DNA of 64,000 nucleotides from CADEEN01 sp963738425. Its GTDB lineage: Bacteria; Pseudomonadota; Gammaproteobacteria; Burkholderiales; Burkholderiaceae_C. The position numbers were made by a program, and so were the translations under genes. The notes beneath the pieces are model-generated. The model worked only from the letters and a program-made list of their open reading frames with translations, was not told the origin of the DNA and searched no databases. The DNA lies in NCBI GenBank assembly GCA_963738425.1, contig CAVTWT010000022.1, positions 1 to 64,000 on the forward strand, in the 5' to 3' direction. Numbering within the stretch: position 1 is the stretch's first letter; the number at the start of each line of letters is the position of its first letter. Of this stretch, positions 8,410-17,490 are shown piece after piece.

Positions 8410-9179
8410 GCACCGACCCGTGAAGCGTAGAGACAGATCGCTGCGGCGGCCGCGACGTTGAGAGATTCCTCGCCGCCGGGCTGCGGGATGCGCAGCGTCG
8501 TGCTGCACCGAGCCGCCAGTGCGCTGTCGATGCCCTGCCCTTCATGGCCAAACACCCACGCGCACGGAAACGGCAGCGCTGCGTCGTGCAATGCCTGCGC
8601 TGCATGCACGCTTGCGGCGAGCAGCGGAACGCGCAGCGCGTGCAGGTCGTCTGCACGGAGACCCTCGATCAGATCGAGCGCAAAGTGTGCGCCCATGCCG
8701 GCCCGTAGCACTTTCGGCGACCACAAGCCTGCCGTGCCTTGCAAGGCCAACACCTGCTTGAAGCCCAGTGCCGACGCACTGCGCAGCATGCTGCCGACAT
8801 TGCCAGCGTCTTGTACGCGGTCGAGCACGATGCTCGCAGCGGCAGCTTGCAAGGCCGGAACCGCTGGCACGTTGATCACAAAGCCGATACCGACCGGTGA
8901 TGGCAGTTCACTCACACTGGCAAACAAGGCATCGCTGATGCAGGTCACACGAGGCGCCCACTCGGCGAGTTCGCGCAACGCCGGTTGTGCAAGAGCCGAC
9001 TCGCTGACCACGGCCTGCAAGGGTGCATGGCCGCGCGCGCGCAAGGCGCTGCACAGATGCTCGCCTTCTAGCCACAACTCACCGGCCTTGCGGTAGGCCG
9101 TGCCACTGCGCTGCAAACGGCGCAGTCGAACCAGCAGAGGGTTGTCACGCGCAGTGATGGTAACCACGCCGGATGTCAT
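8406..9179 (-). CDS. TrmH/SpoU-family RNA methyltransferase
   Basis: A 257-residue SPOUT-class S-adenosylmethionine methyltransferase, probably acting on rRNA. An N-terminal substrate-binding domain is followed by the knotted catalytic domain with the three family motifs: NVGSMLRSASALGF, FGHEGQGI and the segment ESLNVAAAAAICLY. The ATG at 9179 overlaps the rnhB stop as ATGA; a longer frame to 9239 lies inside rnhB and is rejected. The target nucleotide cannot be told from sequence. Confidence 0.9.
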   Translation of the reverse strand: MTSGVVTITARDNPLLVRLRRLQRSGTAYRKAGELWLEGEHLCSALRARGHAPLQAVVSESALAQPALRELAEWAPRVTCISDALFASVSELPSPVGIGFVINVPAVPALQAAAASIVLDRVQDAGNVGSMLRSASALGFKQVLALQGTAGLWSPKVLRAGMGAHFALDLIEGLRADDLHALRVPLLAASVHAAQALHDAALPFPCAWVFGHEGQGIDSALAARCSTTLRIPQPGGEESLNVAAAAAICLYASRVGA

Positions 9180-9808
9180 GCCGCGGGCCTGCCTGCCACT
9201 GCCGCCACCGGCGCAAAGCTGCGGCGGTGCACGTCGCACGCACCATGCTCGCGCAAGGCAGCCAAGTGCTCCGGCGTTGGGTAGCCCTTGTGGCCGGCAA
9301 ATCCGTAGGCCGGATGCAGGGCATGCAACTGCATCAGCAACTCGTCACGGTGTACCTTGGCGACGATCGACGCGGCGGCAATCGCCGCCACCTTCGCATC
9401 GCCCTTGACGATCGCTTCAGCCGGCATCTTCAGCTTGGGCAGGCGATTGCCGTCGACCAACACATACGTCGGCACCAGGCGCAGGCCCTCGACCGCGCGC
9501 TGCATCGCCAGCATCGTCGCCTGCAGGATGTTCAGCCGGTCGATCTCCTCGACGCTGGCCTGCGCGATGCACACGCACAAGGCCTTGGCGCGGATCTCCG
9601 CAGCCAGGCGCGTGCGTGTCACCGGGCCTAGGGCCTTGGAGTCGCGCAGGCCCCTGATCGGCTGCAAGTCGTCGAGGATCACGGCTGCAGCCACCACCGG
9701 CCCGGCCAGCGGCCCGCGGCCGACTTCATCAACGCCGGCCACCAGGCCCGGCTTGGCCCAGTGCAGGGGCAGTTGTTCAGGCGTGGCCCGTGATCTGCGC
9801 GATGGCAT
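9176..9808 (-). CDS. rnhB: Ribonuclease HII
   Basis: Removes ribonucleotides from DNA and degrades RNA in RNA-DNA hybrids. The 210-residue protein has the DEVGRGPLAGPVVAAAV motif (Asp27, Glu28) and later conserved acidic and Lys/Tyr positions (IVKGDAKVAAIAAASIVAK, YGFAGHKGYPTPEHL). The start at 9808 overlaps the end of lpxB by 32 bases; no later in-frame ATG precedes the motif. Placement at the end of the lpx cluster is typical of Burkholderiales. Confidence 0.95.
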   Translation of the reverse strand: MPSRRSRATPEQLPLHWAKPGLVAGVDEVGRGPLAGPVVAAAVILDDLQPIRGLRDSKALGPVTRTRLAAEIRAKALCVCIAQASVEEIDRLNILQATMLAMQRAVEGLRLVPTYVLVDGNRLPKLKMPAEAIVKGDAKVAAIAAASIVAKVHRDELLMQLHALHPAYGFAGHKGYPTPEHLAALREHGACDVHRRSFAPVAAVAGRPAA

Positions 9809-10910
9809 CGGTGGCGGTGCGGGCGGTATTGCGCCGCAGTTGTTGGTGCAGATCAGTGAATCGCTGTCGCAGCGACTCGCTGCGCTGCGGCGCATCGAAC
9901 CAGGCCAGTACGTCAGCCGCCAACTGCGGCGGCGTGGCCTCGCTCTGAATGCGCTCGGGCACGACGAACTCGCGGCACAGGATGTTGGGCAGCCCGACCC
10001 AGGGTTGCAGCTGCATGCGCTTCATGATCTGCCAGGACAGGGCATTCATTTTGTACGCGATCACCATCGGCCGCTTGAACAACGCAGCTTCGAGCGTCGC
10101 CGTGCCACTGGCGATCAGCGTCACGTCGCAGGCTGCCAGCGCGTCGTGCGAGCGGCCATCGAGCAGCGTGACCGGTGCGTCGGGCGCATGGCGGGCGATC
10201 AGCGGCTCGACCAAGGGACGCAGTCCGGGCACCACTGGCAGAACGAAGCGCAAATCCGGCCGTGTGCGGGCTAACAAGTCCACAGTGGCCGCAAACGTCG
10301 GGGCAATCGCTTCGATCTCCGAGCGGCGGCTGCCTGGCAGCACGGCCACCACCGGCTGCACCCCATCGAAACCCAGTGCAGCCCGCGCTGCGCTGCGCGG
10401 CACGGTCAGATCGATCGCATCAGCCAGTGGATGGCCGACGTAGGTGGCAGCGATGCCGTGCTGCTTCAACAGTTCGGGCTCGAATGGAAACAGGCACAGC
10501 ACGTGATCGGTGCTGCGCGCGATCTTCCGGGTGCGGCCGGCTCTCCAGGCCCAGATCGACGGGCAGACGAAGTGGATCGCCTTCACGCCCACGTCGCGCA
10601 GCTTGTGTTCGAGCCCGAGATTGAAGTCGGGCGCATCGACGCCGACGAAGGCGTCGGGCTTGTCGGCAACGAGCCGCTCGAACAGCGCATCGCGAATGCC
10701 CTTGATCTCGCGGTAGTGGCGCAGCACTTCGACGTAGCCGCGCACCGCGAGCTTGTCGTGTGGCCACCAGGCGTTGAAGCCATGCTCGGCCATGCGAGGG
10801 CCGCCGATACCGAAAGTTTGCAGCTCAGGCCAGCGCTGCTTCAAGCCGCCGAGCAGAAGCCCTGCGAGCAGGTCGCCTGAGGCTTCTCCGGCGACCAACG
10901 CGAGGCGCAT
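9777..10910 (-). CDS. lpxB: Lipid-A-disaccharide synthase
   Basis: A peripheral-membrane glycosyltransferase that joins UDP-diacylglucosamine and lipid X to give the lipid A disaccharide. The 377-residue protein starts RLALVAGEASGDLLAG, the conserved N terminus, with FVGVDAPDFN, VCPSIWAWRAGR and later VLPGSRRSEIE. It follows lpxA by eight bases and overlaps rnhB, within the lpxD-fabZ-lpxA-lpxB order. Confidence 0.97.
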   Translation of the reverse strand: MRLALVAGEASGDLLAGLLLGGLKQRWPELQTFGIGGPRMAEHGFNAWWPHDKLAVRGYVEVLRHYREIKGIRDALFERLVADKPDAFVGVDAPDFNLGLEHKLRDVGVKAIHFVCPSIWAWRAGRTRKIARSTDHVLCLFPFEPELLKQHGIAATYVGHPLADAIDLTVPRSAARAALGFDGVQPVVAVLPGSRRSEIEAIAPTFAATVDLLARTRPDLRFVLPVVPGLRPLVEPLIARHAPDAPVTLLDGRSHDALAACDVTLIASGTATLEAALFKRPMVIAYKMNALSWQIMKRMQLQPWVGLPNILCREFVVPERIQSEATPPQLAADVLAWFDAPQRSESLRQRFTDLHQQLRRNTARTATDAIAQITGHA

Positions 10911-10918
10911 CGCGATCC

Positions 10919-11710
10919 CTATCTTGCAATGCCGCGCGTCGACGCGGCGAGGAAATCGAGCAGCATGTTGACGTCGACATCGCCCCCTTCGACCGACCCG
11001 CGCAACGCAGCGACCGCGGCCTTGGCGTTGTCGAGCGTCAGGCCATCGCGATAGACCAGCCGGTGCATCTGTTTGACCAGCGCGATGCGCTCTTTCGAGA
11101 AACCGCGCCGGCGCAGGCCCTCGGCGTTGATGCCGGCAATCGACAGCGGGTTTCCTGCGGCCATCATGAATGGCGGCACGTCTTGCGAAACATGGCTCTG
11201 GAAACCCGTCATCGCATGCGCGCCGACCTTGCAGAACTGGTGCACGCCGGTCAGACCGCCGACGATGACCCAGTCGCCGATGTGCACATGACCGGCCAGC
11301 GTGGCGTTGTTGGCCAGGATCGTGCGCGACCCGACCTGCACATCGTGCGCAATGTGGACGTAGGCCATGATCCAGTTGTCGTCGCCGATGCGAGTCACGC
11401 CCACGTCCTGCGTCGTGCCGCGGTTGAAGGTGCAGAACTCGCGAATGGTGTTGCGGTCGCCGATCGAAAGCTGTGTCGGCTCGCCGCGGTACTTCATGTC
11501 CTGCGGCGCGGCGCCCAATGCGGCATGCGTGAAGATGAGGTTGTCGCGGCCGATCGTCGTCGGCCCTTCGATCACGCTGTGGGCGCCAATGGTCGTGCCG
11601 GCGCCGATCCGCACCCCGTCGCCGATGACGGCATACGGACCGACAGTGACCGTGCTGTCCAGTTCCGCGCCCGATGACACCAACGCCGTCGGATGGATGA
11701 GCGGCGCCAC
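10919..11710 (-). CDS. lpxA: UDP-N-acetylglucosamine acyltransferase
   Basis: The first enzyme of lipid A synthesis, moving a 3-hydroxyacyl chain from ACP to UDP-GlcNAc. The 263-residue protein is a left-handed beta helix of hexapeptide repeats (for example VSSGAELDSTVTVGPYAVIG). The catalytic histidine lies in the family segment around AYVHIAHDVQVGS. The start is GTG at 11710; no ATG is nearby. It follows fabZ by four bases. Confidence 0.96.
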   Translation of the reverse strand: MAPLIHPTALVSSGAELDSTVTVGPYAVIGDGVRIGAGTTIGAHSVIEGPTTIGRDNLIFTHAALGAAPQDMKYRGEPTQLSIGDRNTIREFCTFNRGTTQDVGVTRIGDDNWIMAYVHIAHDVQVGSRTILANNATLAGHVHIGDWVIVGGLTGVHQFCKVGAHAMTGFQSHVSQDVPPFMMAAGNPLSIAGINAEGLRRRGFSKERIALVKQMHRLVYRDGLTLDNAKAAVAALRGSVEGGDVDVNMLLDFLAASTRGIAR

Positions 11711-11714
11711 GGTG

Positions 11715-12152
11715 TCAGGCGACCTTTCTCATCGTGCACATCAAGTCGGCCTCGACCGCGGTTTCGCTGCCGACCGAAGCCCGCGTCTTGTACTTGTAGA
11801 TGCCCGACTTGGCGCGCTCGATGCTCGCTTCGAGCACCAGCTGGTCGCCCGGCTCGACCGGCCGCTTGAAGCGCGCGCCGTCGATGCCGACGAAGTAGAC
11901 CACCATGTCATCGCCTGGCTCGACATCCATCGATTCGAAGGACAGCAGCGCCGCGGTCTGCGCCAGCGCTTCGAGCATCAGGACGCCGGGCATCACCGGG
12001 CGCGCCGGAAAATGGCCGCTGAAGAATGGCTCGTTGATCGTCACGTTTTTCAGCGCCTTGATGCGCACGTTCTTCTCGAGCTCGAGCACGCGGTCGACGA
12101 GCAGGAACGGGTAGCGGTGCGGCAGGCGCTTGAGGATGCGGTGGATGTCCAT
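11715..12152 (-). CDS. fabZ: 3-hydroxyacyl-ACP dehydratase FabZ
   Basis: Dehydrates 3-hydroxyacyl-ACP in fatty-acid elongation and so competes with LpxA and LpxD for substrate. The 145-residue hot-dog-fold protein begins MDIHRILKRLPHRYPFLLVD, with catalytic His47 and Glu61 in FFSGHFPARPVMPGVLMLE. The start at 12152 is fixed by homology. The hairpin of intergenic repeat copy A ends three bases upstream, and no Shine-Dalgarno sequence is visible. Confidence 0.97.
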   Translation of the reverse strand: MDIHRILKRLPHRYPFLLVDRVLELEKNVRIKALKNVTINEPFFSGHFPARPVMPGVLMLEALAQTAALLSFESMDVEPGDDMVVYFVGIDGARFKRPVEPGDQLVLEASIERAKSGIYKYKTRASVGSETAVEADLMCTMRKVA

Positions 12153-12155
12153 CAG

Positions 12156-12226
12156 CAGTGCCCGCCCGGCCGCCCGAAGGGCATTGGCGCCCCCTCGGGG
12201 GGCAGTGAACGAAGTGAGCTTCGGGG
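12156..12226 (+). repeat. Intergenic hairpin repeat, copy A
   Basis: Fills the gap between the lpxD stop and the fabZ start. It has arms CAGTGCCC and GGGCATTG (seven pairs plus one G-T) around the core GCCCGGCCGCCCGAA, then the palindrome CCCCTCGGGG, then GAAGTGAGC followed by a G run. Four other copies lie at 17416, 19521, 33341 and 43198. Confidence 0.85.
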
Positions 12227-12228
12227 CT

Positions 12229-13197
12229 TCATGAGAGTTTCTTTTCGAGGGCGCGCAGGCGTTCGCGCAGCGAGTACAACTGCCGCAGCGTCGCGGCGTT
12301 CTTTTCCCAGGACGCATTGTCGTCGATGGGAAACATGCCGCTGTACTGGCCGGGTTGGGTGATCGAGCGGCTGACCACCGTGGCTGCGGTGATGTGCACA
12401 TGGTCAACGAGTTCGAGGTGGCCGAGAACGATCGCGCCGCCGCCGAACGTGCAATGCCTGCCGATCTTTGCGCTGCCGGCCACGCCGACGCAGCCGGCCA
12501 TCGCGCTGTGCGCGCCGATGCGAACGTTATGGCCGATCTGGATCAGGTTGTCGAGCTTGACCCCATCTTCGATCACCGTGTCGTCGAGCGCACCCCGATC
12601 GATGCAGGTGTTGGCGCCGATCTCGACGTCGTTGCCGATGCGCACCGCGCCGAGCTGGGCGATCTTCTCCCACTGTCCTTGATGCGGCGCGAAGCCGAAG
12701 CCGTCGGCGCCGATGACGACGCCGCTGTGCAGGATGCAGCGCTCGCCGATGATGCAGCGCTCGCCGACCGTGACGCGGGCGGCGATGCGCGTGTTCTCGC
12801 CGATCACTGCGTCGGCGCCGATGTAGCTGAGCGCGCCAACGGTAGCACTCGGCGCGACGCGCGCGCCGGCCTCGACCACGGCACTCGGATGCACACCGAC
12901 TGGCACTGCGCCGTCGCTGGCCGCCCACCACTGCGACAGCCGTGCGTAGTACAAGTAGGGATCGGGCGTGACGATGGCCGCACCACGCGCAGCCGCTTCT
13001 TCGGTGAGGTCCGGCGCGACGATCACGCAGCCCGCCCGCGTGCTGGCGAGTTGCGCGCGGTAGCGCGGGTTGGCCAGAAAGGCAATCTGCGAAGGCCCCG
13101 CTGCGTCGAGCGTGGCAATCCGGTCGATGACAACAGACGCGTCGCCAACGCACTGCCCCGAGAGGCGGGCCACGATCTCGGCGACGGTGACGCGCAT
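12229..13197 (-). CDS. lpxD: UDP-3-O-(3-hydroxyacyl)glucosamine N-acyltransferase
   Basis: The third enzyme of lipid A synthesis, adding the N-linked acyl chain. The 322-residue protein has an N-terminal uridine-binding domain (about 1-100), a hexapeptide-repeat beta helix with the catalytic histidine region NLIQIGHNVRIGAHSAMAG, and a C-terminal helix (LRQLYSLRERLRALEKKLS). It follows skp by 20 bases and precedes repeat copy A and fabZ. Confidence 0.97.
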   Translation of the reverse strand: MRVTVAEIVARLSGQCVGDASVVIDRIATLDAAGPSQIAFLANPRYRAQLASTRAGCVIVAPDLTEEAAARGAAIVTPDPYLYYARLSQWWAASDGAVPVGVHPSAVVEAGARVAPSATVGALSYIGADAVIGENTRIAARVTVGERCIIGERCILHSGVVIGADGFGFAPHQGQWEKIAQLGAVRIGNDVEIGANTCIDRGALDDTVIEDGVKLDNLIQIGHNVRIGAHSAMAGCVGVAGSAKIGRHCTFGGGAIVLGHLELVDHVHITAATVVSRSITQPGQYSGMFPIDDNASWEKNAATLRQLYSLRERLRALEKKLS

Positions 13198-13217
13198 CGC
13201 CGAAGTGCTCCAGCCGT

Positions 13218-13721
13218 CTACTTGCCGGCGTTGAGCGCGTCGATCACCTTCTTGGTGATGTCAACCCGCGCGCTCCAGTGCACAGCGTCCTGCACGATCA
13301 GATCGTACTTTTCCTGATCGAAGATCTGCTTGATCACCTTGTTGGCACGCTCAAGCACGGCGGACAGCTCTTCGTTCTTGCGCGTGTTCAGGTCTTCCTG
13401 GAACTCGCGGCGTTTGCGCTGGAACTCACGGTCCTGCTCCACAAGATCGCGCTGGCGGCGGCTGCGTTCAGTCTCGGACAGCGTTGGCGCATCCTTTTCC
13501 AGCTTGTCGGCTGCTGTCTTCAGGCGGGCACCGAGATCGGTCAGATCTTTCTCGCGCTTGCTGAACTCGGCTTCGAGCTTGGCCTGCGCCGCCTTGGCGG
13601 GCACGGCTTCGCGCATCACGCGCTCGCTGTTCACATAGCCGATCTTCAGCTCCTGGGCCTGCGCCAGCGTGGCCGCGGCGCCGAGGGCCACCATCGCGGC
13701 CAGGGTCTTCCACGTGTTCAT
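13218..13721 (-). CDS. skp: Periplasmic chaperone Skp/OmpH
   Basis: A jellyfish-shaped trimeric chaperone that carries unfolded outer-membrane proteins to the BAM complex. The 167-residue precursor has a signal peptide ending near AQAQ-ELKIGYVNSERV, then a long charged coiled coil (about 45-125) forming the tentacles. Its ATG overlaps the bamA stop by one base (TGATG), so the two are coupled. Confidence 0.94.
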   Translation of the reverse strand: MNTWKTLAAMVALGAAATLAQAQELKIGYVNSERVMREAVPAKAAQAKLEAEFSKREKDLTDLGARLKTAADKLEKDAPTLSETERSRRQRDLVEQDREFQRKRREFQEDLNTRKNEELSAVLERANKVIKQIFDQEKYDLIVQDAVHWSARVDITKKVIDALNAGK

Positions 13722-16021
13722 CAGAATGCGGTGCCGATCTGGAATTGGAACTTTTCGATTCTATCTTTCGGGTCACTCTTGATCGGGGTGCCCCAGGACA
13801 GCTTGAGCGGCCCTACGGGCGAGACCCAGGACAGGCCGATGCCGACCGAGGCGCGCAGGCTGTCGGCCTTGATCTTTTCGCTTTCGCCCCAGACGTTGCC
13901 GGCATCCATGAAGCCGAACAGGCGCAGCGTCTTGTCGTTGCCGCTGCCCGGCACCGGCACATAGAGTTCACCGTTGAGGTTGAACTTGCGGTTGCCGCCA
14001 ATGTAGTTGTTGGTCACGTCAACGGTGCCGAGCGAGCCCTGCTGGAACACACGCACCGAGCCCAAGCCACCACCGTAGAAGTTCTTGAAGATCGGGTATG
14101 GCTTGTCGCCCAATCCTTTGCCCCAGCCCAGTTCGGCATTGAGGCCCAAGGTAAAGCGGCTGGTCAGCGGGAAGTACTCCTGATACTGCAGGTTGGTGCG
14201 CAGGTACTTGACGTCGCCCGCCACCGACCATTCGAAATTGGCACGCTGGTAGCGGCCCCGCGTCGGCGCCAGCAGGCTGTCGCGCTGATCGCGTGCCCAG
14301 CCGATCGTCAGCGGCAGCGCCGTGCTGTTGGCGCCGTAGAGTTCGCGATAGTCCTTGTAGCTCTTGTTCGTGACCACGCCAGAGATGCGGGTCTGCTCGA
14401 AGCCGATGCCGAAGAACACCGTGTCGAAATCGGAGAACGGCACGCCGAAGCGGATCGCGGCGCCGGGCGTCACAAGTTTGTATTCCTCGCCGCGGCTGTT
14501 GATCGGCTTGTTGGTGCGATAGAAGATGTCGATGGCGCGCGAAATGCCATCGACCGTGAAGTACGGGTCAACCGTGGACAGCACGAGGTTGCGGTTCGAC
14601 TGGCTGGTATTGACCTCGATCCCGAGGTAATTGCCCGAGCCGAAGACGTTCTCCTGCTTGATCGACGCCGTGAACGACAGCTTGTCGCTGGACGAATAGC
14701 CGGCGCCGACGAGCAGGTTGCCGGTGGGCTTCTCGACCACCTTCAGCGTCAGGTCGACCTGATCTGAGGTGTTGGGCACTTCGTCGGTCTGGACGTCCAC
14801 TTCCTTGAAGAAGCCCAGGCGATCGACCCGGTCGCGCGAGAGCTTGATGCGCTCGCCGTCGTACCAGGCCGACTCGAGCTGGCGGAATTCGCGGCGCACG
14901 ACCTCGTCACGCGTGCGGTCGTTGCCGGCGACGTTGATGCGGCGCACATAGACACGGCGCTGAGGGTCGGCGCTCAGCACCACGACCACCTGCCCAGCAG
15001 CGCGGTCAATCTCGGGCCGTGCGTCGGTGCGTGCGAAGGCATAGCCGAACTGGCCGAAGAGGTCGGCAAAGGCCTTGGACGTGGCAGCCACGTCGGCGCT
15101 GCGGTACGGGTCACCCGGCTTGATGCGCACCTGCCGCTTGAAGTCATCGTCACGGCCGAGGTAGTCGCCCTCGAGGCGCACCGCAGTCACCGTGTAGGGT
15201 TGGCCCTCCCGTACCGAGATCGTGATGCCGATGTCCTGCTTGTCGGGCGAGATCGTGACCTGCGTTGATTCAACGTCGAATTCGAGATAGCCCCGGTTCG
15301 TGTAGTAGGCGCGGATCGTTTCCAAGTCGGCGTTGAGTTCACTGCGGGAATAGCGGTCGGTCTTGGTGTACCAGGTCAGCCAGCCACCGGTCGTGCGGCC
15401 CATCAGCCCGAGCAGCGTGCTTTCCGAGAAAGCCTTGTTGCCGACGATGCGGATCTCGCGGATCTTGGCCGACTCGCCCTCGTTCATCGTGAAGACCACG
15501 TTGACTCGATTGCGCTCCAGCGGCGTGATCGTTGTCGTCACCTCGGCGCCATACAGGCTCTTGGTGAGGTACTGGCGCTTGATCTCCTGCTCGGCGCGGT
15601 CAACCAGCGCACGGTCGAATGGCAGGCCCTCGCCGATCCCGGAGTCCTTGAGTGCCTTGGAGAGCGTGTCGGTGTCGAACTCTTTCAGGCCGACGAAGCT
15701 CACGTTGGCGATGATCGAACGTTCTTCGACGATCACGACCACGACCTTGCCGTCGATCTCGATGCGCACGTCCTTGAACAGGCCGGTGGCGAACAGCGCG
15801 CGCAACGCCGCGGCGCCCTTCTCGTCACTGTAGGTGTCACTGGCCCGAAACGGCAGCGAAGCGAAGACGGTGCCCGGGTCGGTGCGCTGCAGGCCCTCGA
15901 CGCGGATGTCTTCGATGGCAAACGGTTCGGCCGCATGAACGTGGGGCGCGGCGACCGCGGCGGCGATCAGCACGCAGGCCGCAATGGGGCGCAGCGAAAA
16001 GGGAGCGGGATGGAAGTGCAT
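13721..16021 (-). CDS. bamA: Outer membrane assembly factor BamA
   Basis: The central beta-barrel of the BAM complex, which inserts outer-membrane proteins. The 766-residue precursor has a signal peptide (to about residue 30), five POTRA domains (about 33-430) and a 16-strand barrel ending in phenylalanine (FQFQIGTAF), the usual outer-membrane signature. It lies between rseP and skp; BamB and BamD are encoded elsewhere in this window. Confidence 0.98.
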   Translation of the reverse strand: MHFHPAPFSLRPIAACVLIAAAVAAPHVHAAEPFAIEDIRVEGLQRTDPGTVFASLPFRASDTYSDEKGAAALRALFATGLFKDVRIEIDGKVVVVIVEERSIIANVSFVGLKEFDTDTLSKALKDSGIGEGLPFDRALVDRAEQEIKRQYLTKSLYGAEVTTTITPLERNRVNVVFTMNEGESAKIREIRIVGNKAFSESTLLGLMGRTTGGWLTWYTKTDRYSRSELNADLETIRAYYTNRGYLEFDVESTQVTISPDKQDIGITISVREGQPYTVTAVRLEGDYLGRDDDFKRQVRIKPGDPYRSADVAATSKAFADLFGQFGYAFARTDARPEIDRAAGQVVVVLSADPQRRVYVRRINVAGNDRTRDEVVRREFRQLESAWYDGERIKLSRDRVDRLGFFKEVDVQTDEVPNTSDQVDLTLKVVEKPTGNLLVGAGYSSSDKLSFTASIKQENVFGSGNYLGIEVNTSQSNRNLVLSTVDPYFTVDGISRAIDIFYRTNKPINSRGEEYKLVTPGAAIRFGVPFSDFDTVFFGIGFEQTRISGVVTNKSYKDYRELYGANSTALPLTIGWARDQRDSLLAPTRGRYQRANFEWSVAGDVKYLRTNLQYQEYFPLTSRFTLGLNAELGWGKGLGDKPYPIFKNFYGGGLGSVRVFQQGSLGTVDVTNNYIGGNRKFNLNGELYVPVPGSGNDKTLRLFGFMDAGNVWGESEKIKADSLRASVGIGLSWVSPVGPLKLSWGTPIKSDPKDRIEKFQFQIGTAF

Positions 16022-16047
16022 CGAGGGCTAGTGGCGCAGCAGCAGCG

Positions 16048-17415
16048 TTACTGCAAACCCAGTCGGGGCGCGAGATCGTTGTAGAAGGCAAGGGTCATCA
16101 TCATCAGCAACACCGCAGCACCGGCACGCTGGAGCCAGACCAGCCACGCATCGGGCACGGGCCGGCCCGTCAAACCCTCGAAAAGATAATACATGAGGTG
16201 TCCGCCATCGAGCATCGGCACCGGCATCAGGTTGATGACGCCCAAGCCGACGCTGACCAGCGCCAGGAAGCCGATGTAGTAGGCCAGTCCACGCTCGACG
16301 GACTGGCCTGCATAGTCGGCGATCGTGATCGGGCCGGAGATGTTCTTCAGCGATGCCTCGCCGATCAGCATGCGGCCGAACATCTTGACCGTGAGCACCG
16401 ATTGTTCCCAGGTCAGCGAAGCGCCGCGCACCAGGCCATCCCAGACGCCGGTGCGCACGGTCACCGCCTCGGGCACCTTGCCCACCACTGCATCGATGCG
16501 GCCGAAGCGCTGGCCGTTCTCATTCATCACCCGTGGCTGCACCGTCAATTCCAGCTGCGTGTTGACCCGCTGCACAGTCCACAGCATCGGCTTGGCGTTG
16601 CCATCGGCGGCGAGCTTGCGAATGCGCGTGCGCAGTTGATGGGCGTCGCCAACAGGTTGCCCATCGACGCGCAGCACCACGTCGCCGCTCTTCAAGCCGG
16701 CCTTGTCCGCAGGGCCGTCACGCACCGGGTCACCCATCACCGGCGGTGAATACGGCGGTGACAGGCCCACCACCTGCGTCAGGAACTTGCCATCGACTTC
16801 GCGCTTCTCGGCGCTGTCGAGTGCCAACGTCAGCTGGCGCGCGCCGCGGCCCGATGCGTCGCTGACTTCGAGGCGCAGCGGCTCGCCGTCGAGGGCGGCC
16901 TGCATGATCTGCCAGCGCAGGTCGGTCATCGACCGGATGTCTTTGGCTTCTTCGCCGCCGTCGCGGCTCCAGCGCTGCACCCAATCGCCCGAGCGCAACC
17001 CGGCGCGCTCGGCGAGGCTGCCCGCCACCGGGGCCGACAACACGGCCTTGGGCTCTTCGATGCCGATCCAGTTCTGCGCCGCATAGAGCAGCATCGCCAG
17101 GATCAGGTTCGCGGCAGGGCCGGCGGCAACGATCGCGGCACGCTGCTTCAGTGACTTGCGGTTGAAGGCCTGATCGAGCTCGGCCGGCGGCACGGCTTCT
17201 TCGCGCTCGTCGAGCATCTTCACGTAGCCGCCGAGCGGCAATGCCGCAACAACGAACTCGGTGTCGCCGTGCTGGCGCCGCCACAGCGTGCGGCCAAAGC
17301 CGACCGAGAAGCGCAGCACCTTGACGCCGCACAGGCGAGCCACCTTGTAGTGACCCCACTCATGGACCACGATGAGGATCGCCAGCGTAACGATGAAGGC
17401 GAGGATGGTGGTCAT
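16048..17415 (-). CDS. rseP: Site-2 intramembrane protease RseP
   Basis: An inner-membrane zinc metalloprotease that cleaves RseA to release sigma-E and clears signal-peptide remnants. The 455-residue protein has HEWGH (His18, Glu19, His22) in the first membrane segment, periplasmic PDZ domains (the GLRSGDWV and GLKSGDVVLRVDG regions), and the C-terminal zinc-ligand motif MLDGGHL. The ATG is directly preceded by the arm of repeat copy B, with no Shine-Dalgarno site. Confidence 0.97.
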   Translation of the reverse strand: MTTILAFIVTLAILIVVHEWGHYKVARLCGVKVLRFSVGFGRTLWRRQHGDTEFVVAALPLGGYVKMLDEREEAVPPAELDQAFNRKSLKQRAAIVAAGPAANLILAMLLYAAQNWIGIEEPKAVLSAPVAGSLAERAGLRSGDWVQRWSRDGGEEAKDIRSMTDLRWQIMQAALDGEPLRLEVSDASGRGARQLTLALDSAEKREVDGKFLTQVVGLSPPYSPPVMGDPVRDGPADKAGLKSGDVVLRVDGQPVGDAHQLRTRIRKLAADGNAKPMLWTVQRVNTQLELTVQPRVMNENGQRFGRIDAVVGKVPEAVTVRTGVWDGLVRGASLTWEQSVLTVKMFGRMLIGEASLKNISGPITIADYAGQSVERGLAYYIGFLALVSVGLGVINLMPVPMLDGGHLMYYLFEGLTGRPVPDAWLVWLQRAGAAVLLMMMTLAFYNDLAPRLGLQ

Positions 17416-17485
17416 GTCAGTGTCGCCCGGCCGCCCGAAGACACTGACGCTCCCCTCGGGGGAAGCGAGCGAAGTGAGCCAGGGG
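17416..17485 (+). repeat. Intergenic hairpin repeat, copy B
   Basis: Lies between the dxr stop and the rseP ATG. Perfect 9-base arms GTCAGTGTC and GACACTGAC flank the core GCCCGGCCGCCCGAA; then come TCCCCTCGGGGGA and GAAGTGAGC plus AGGGG. The first arm touches the rseP start codon. The arm bases differ from copy E but pairing is kept. Confidence 0.88.
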
Positions 17486-17490
17486 TCGTT

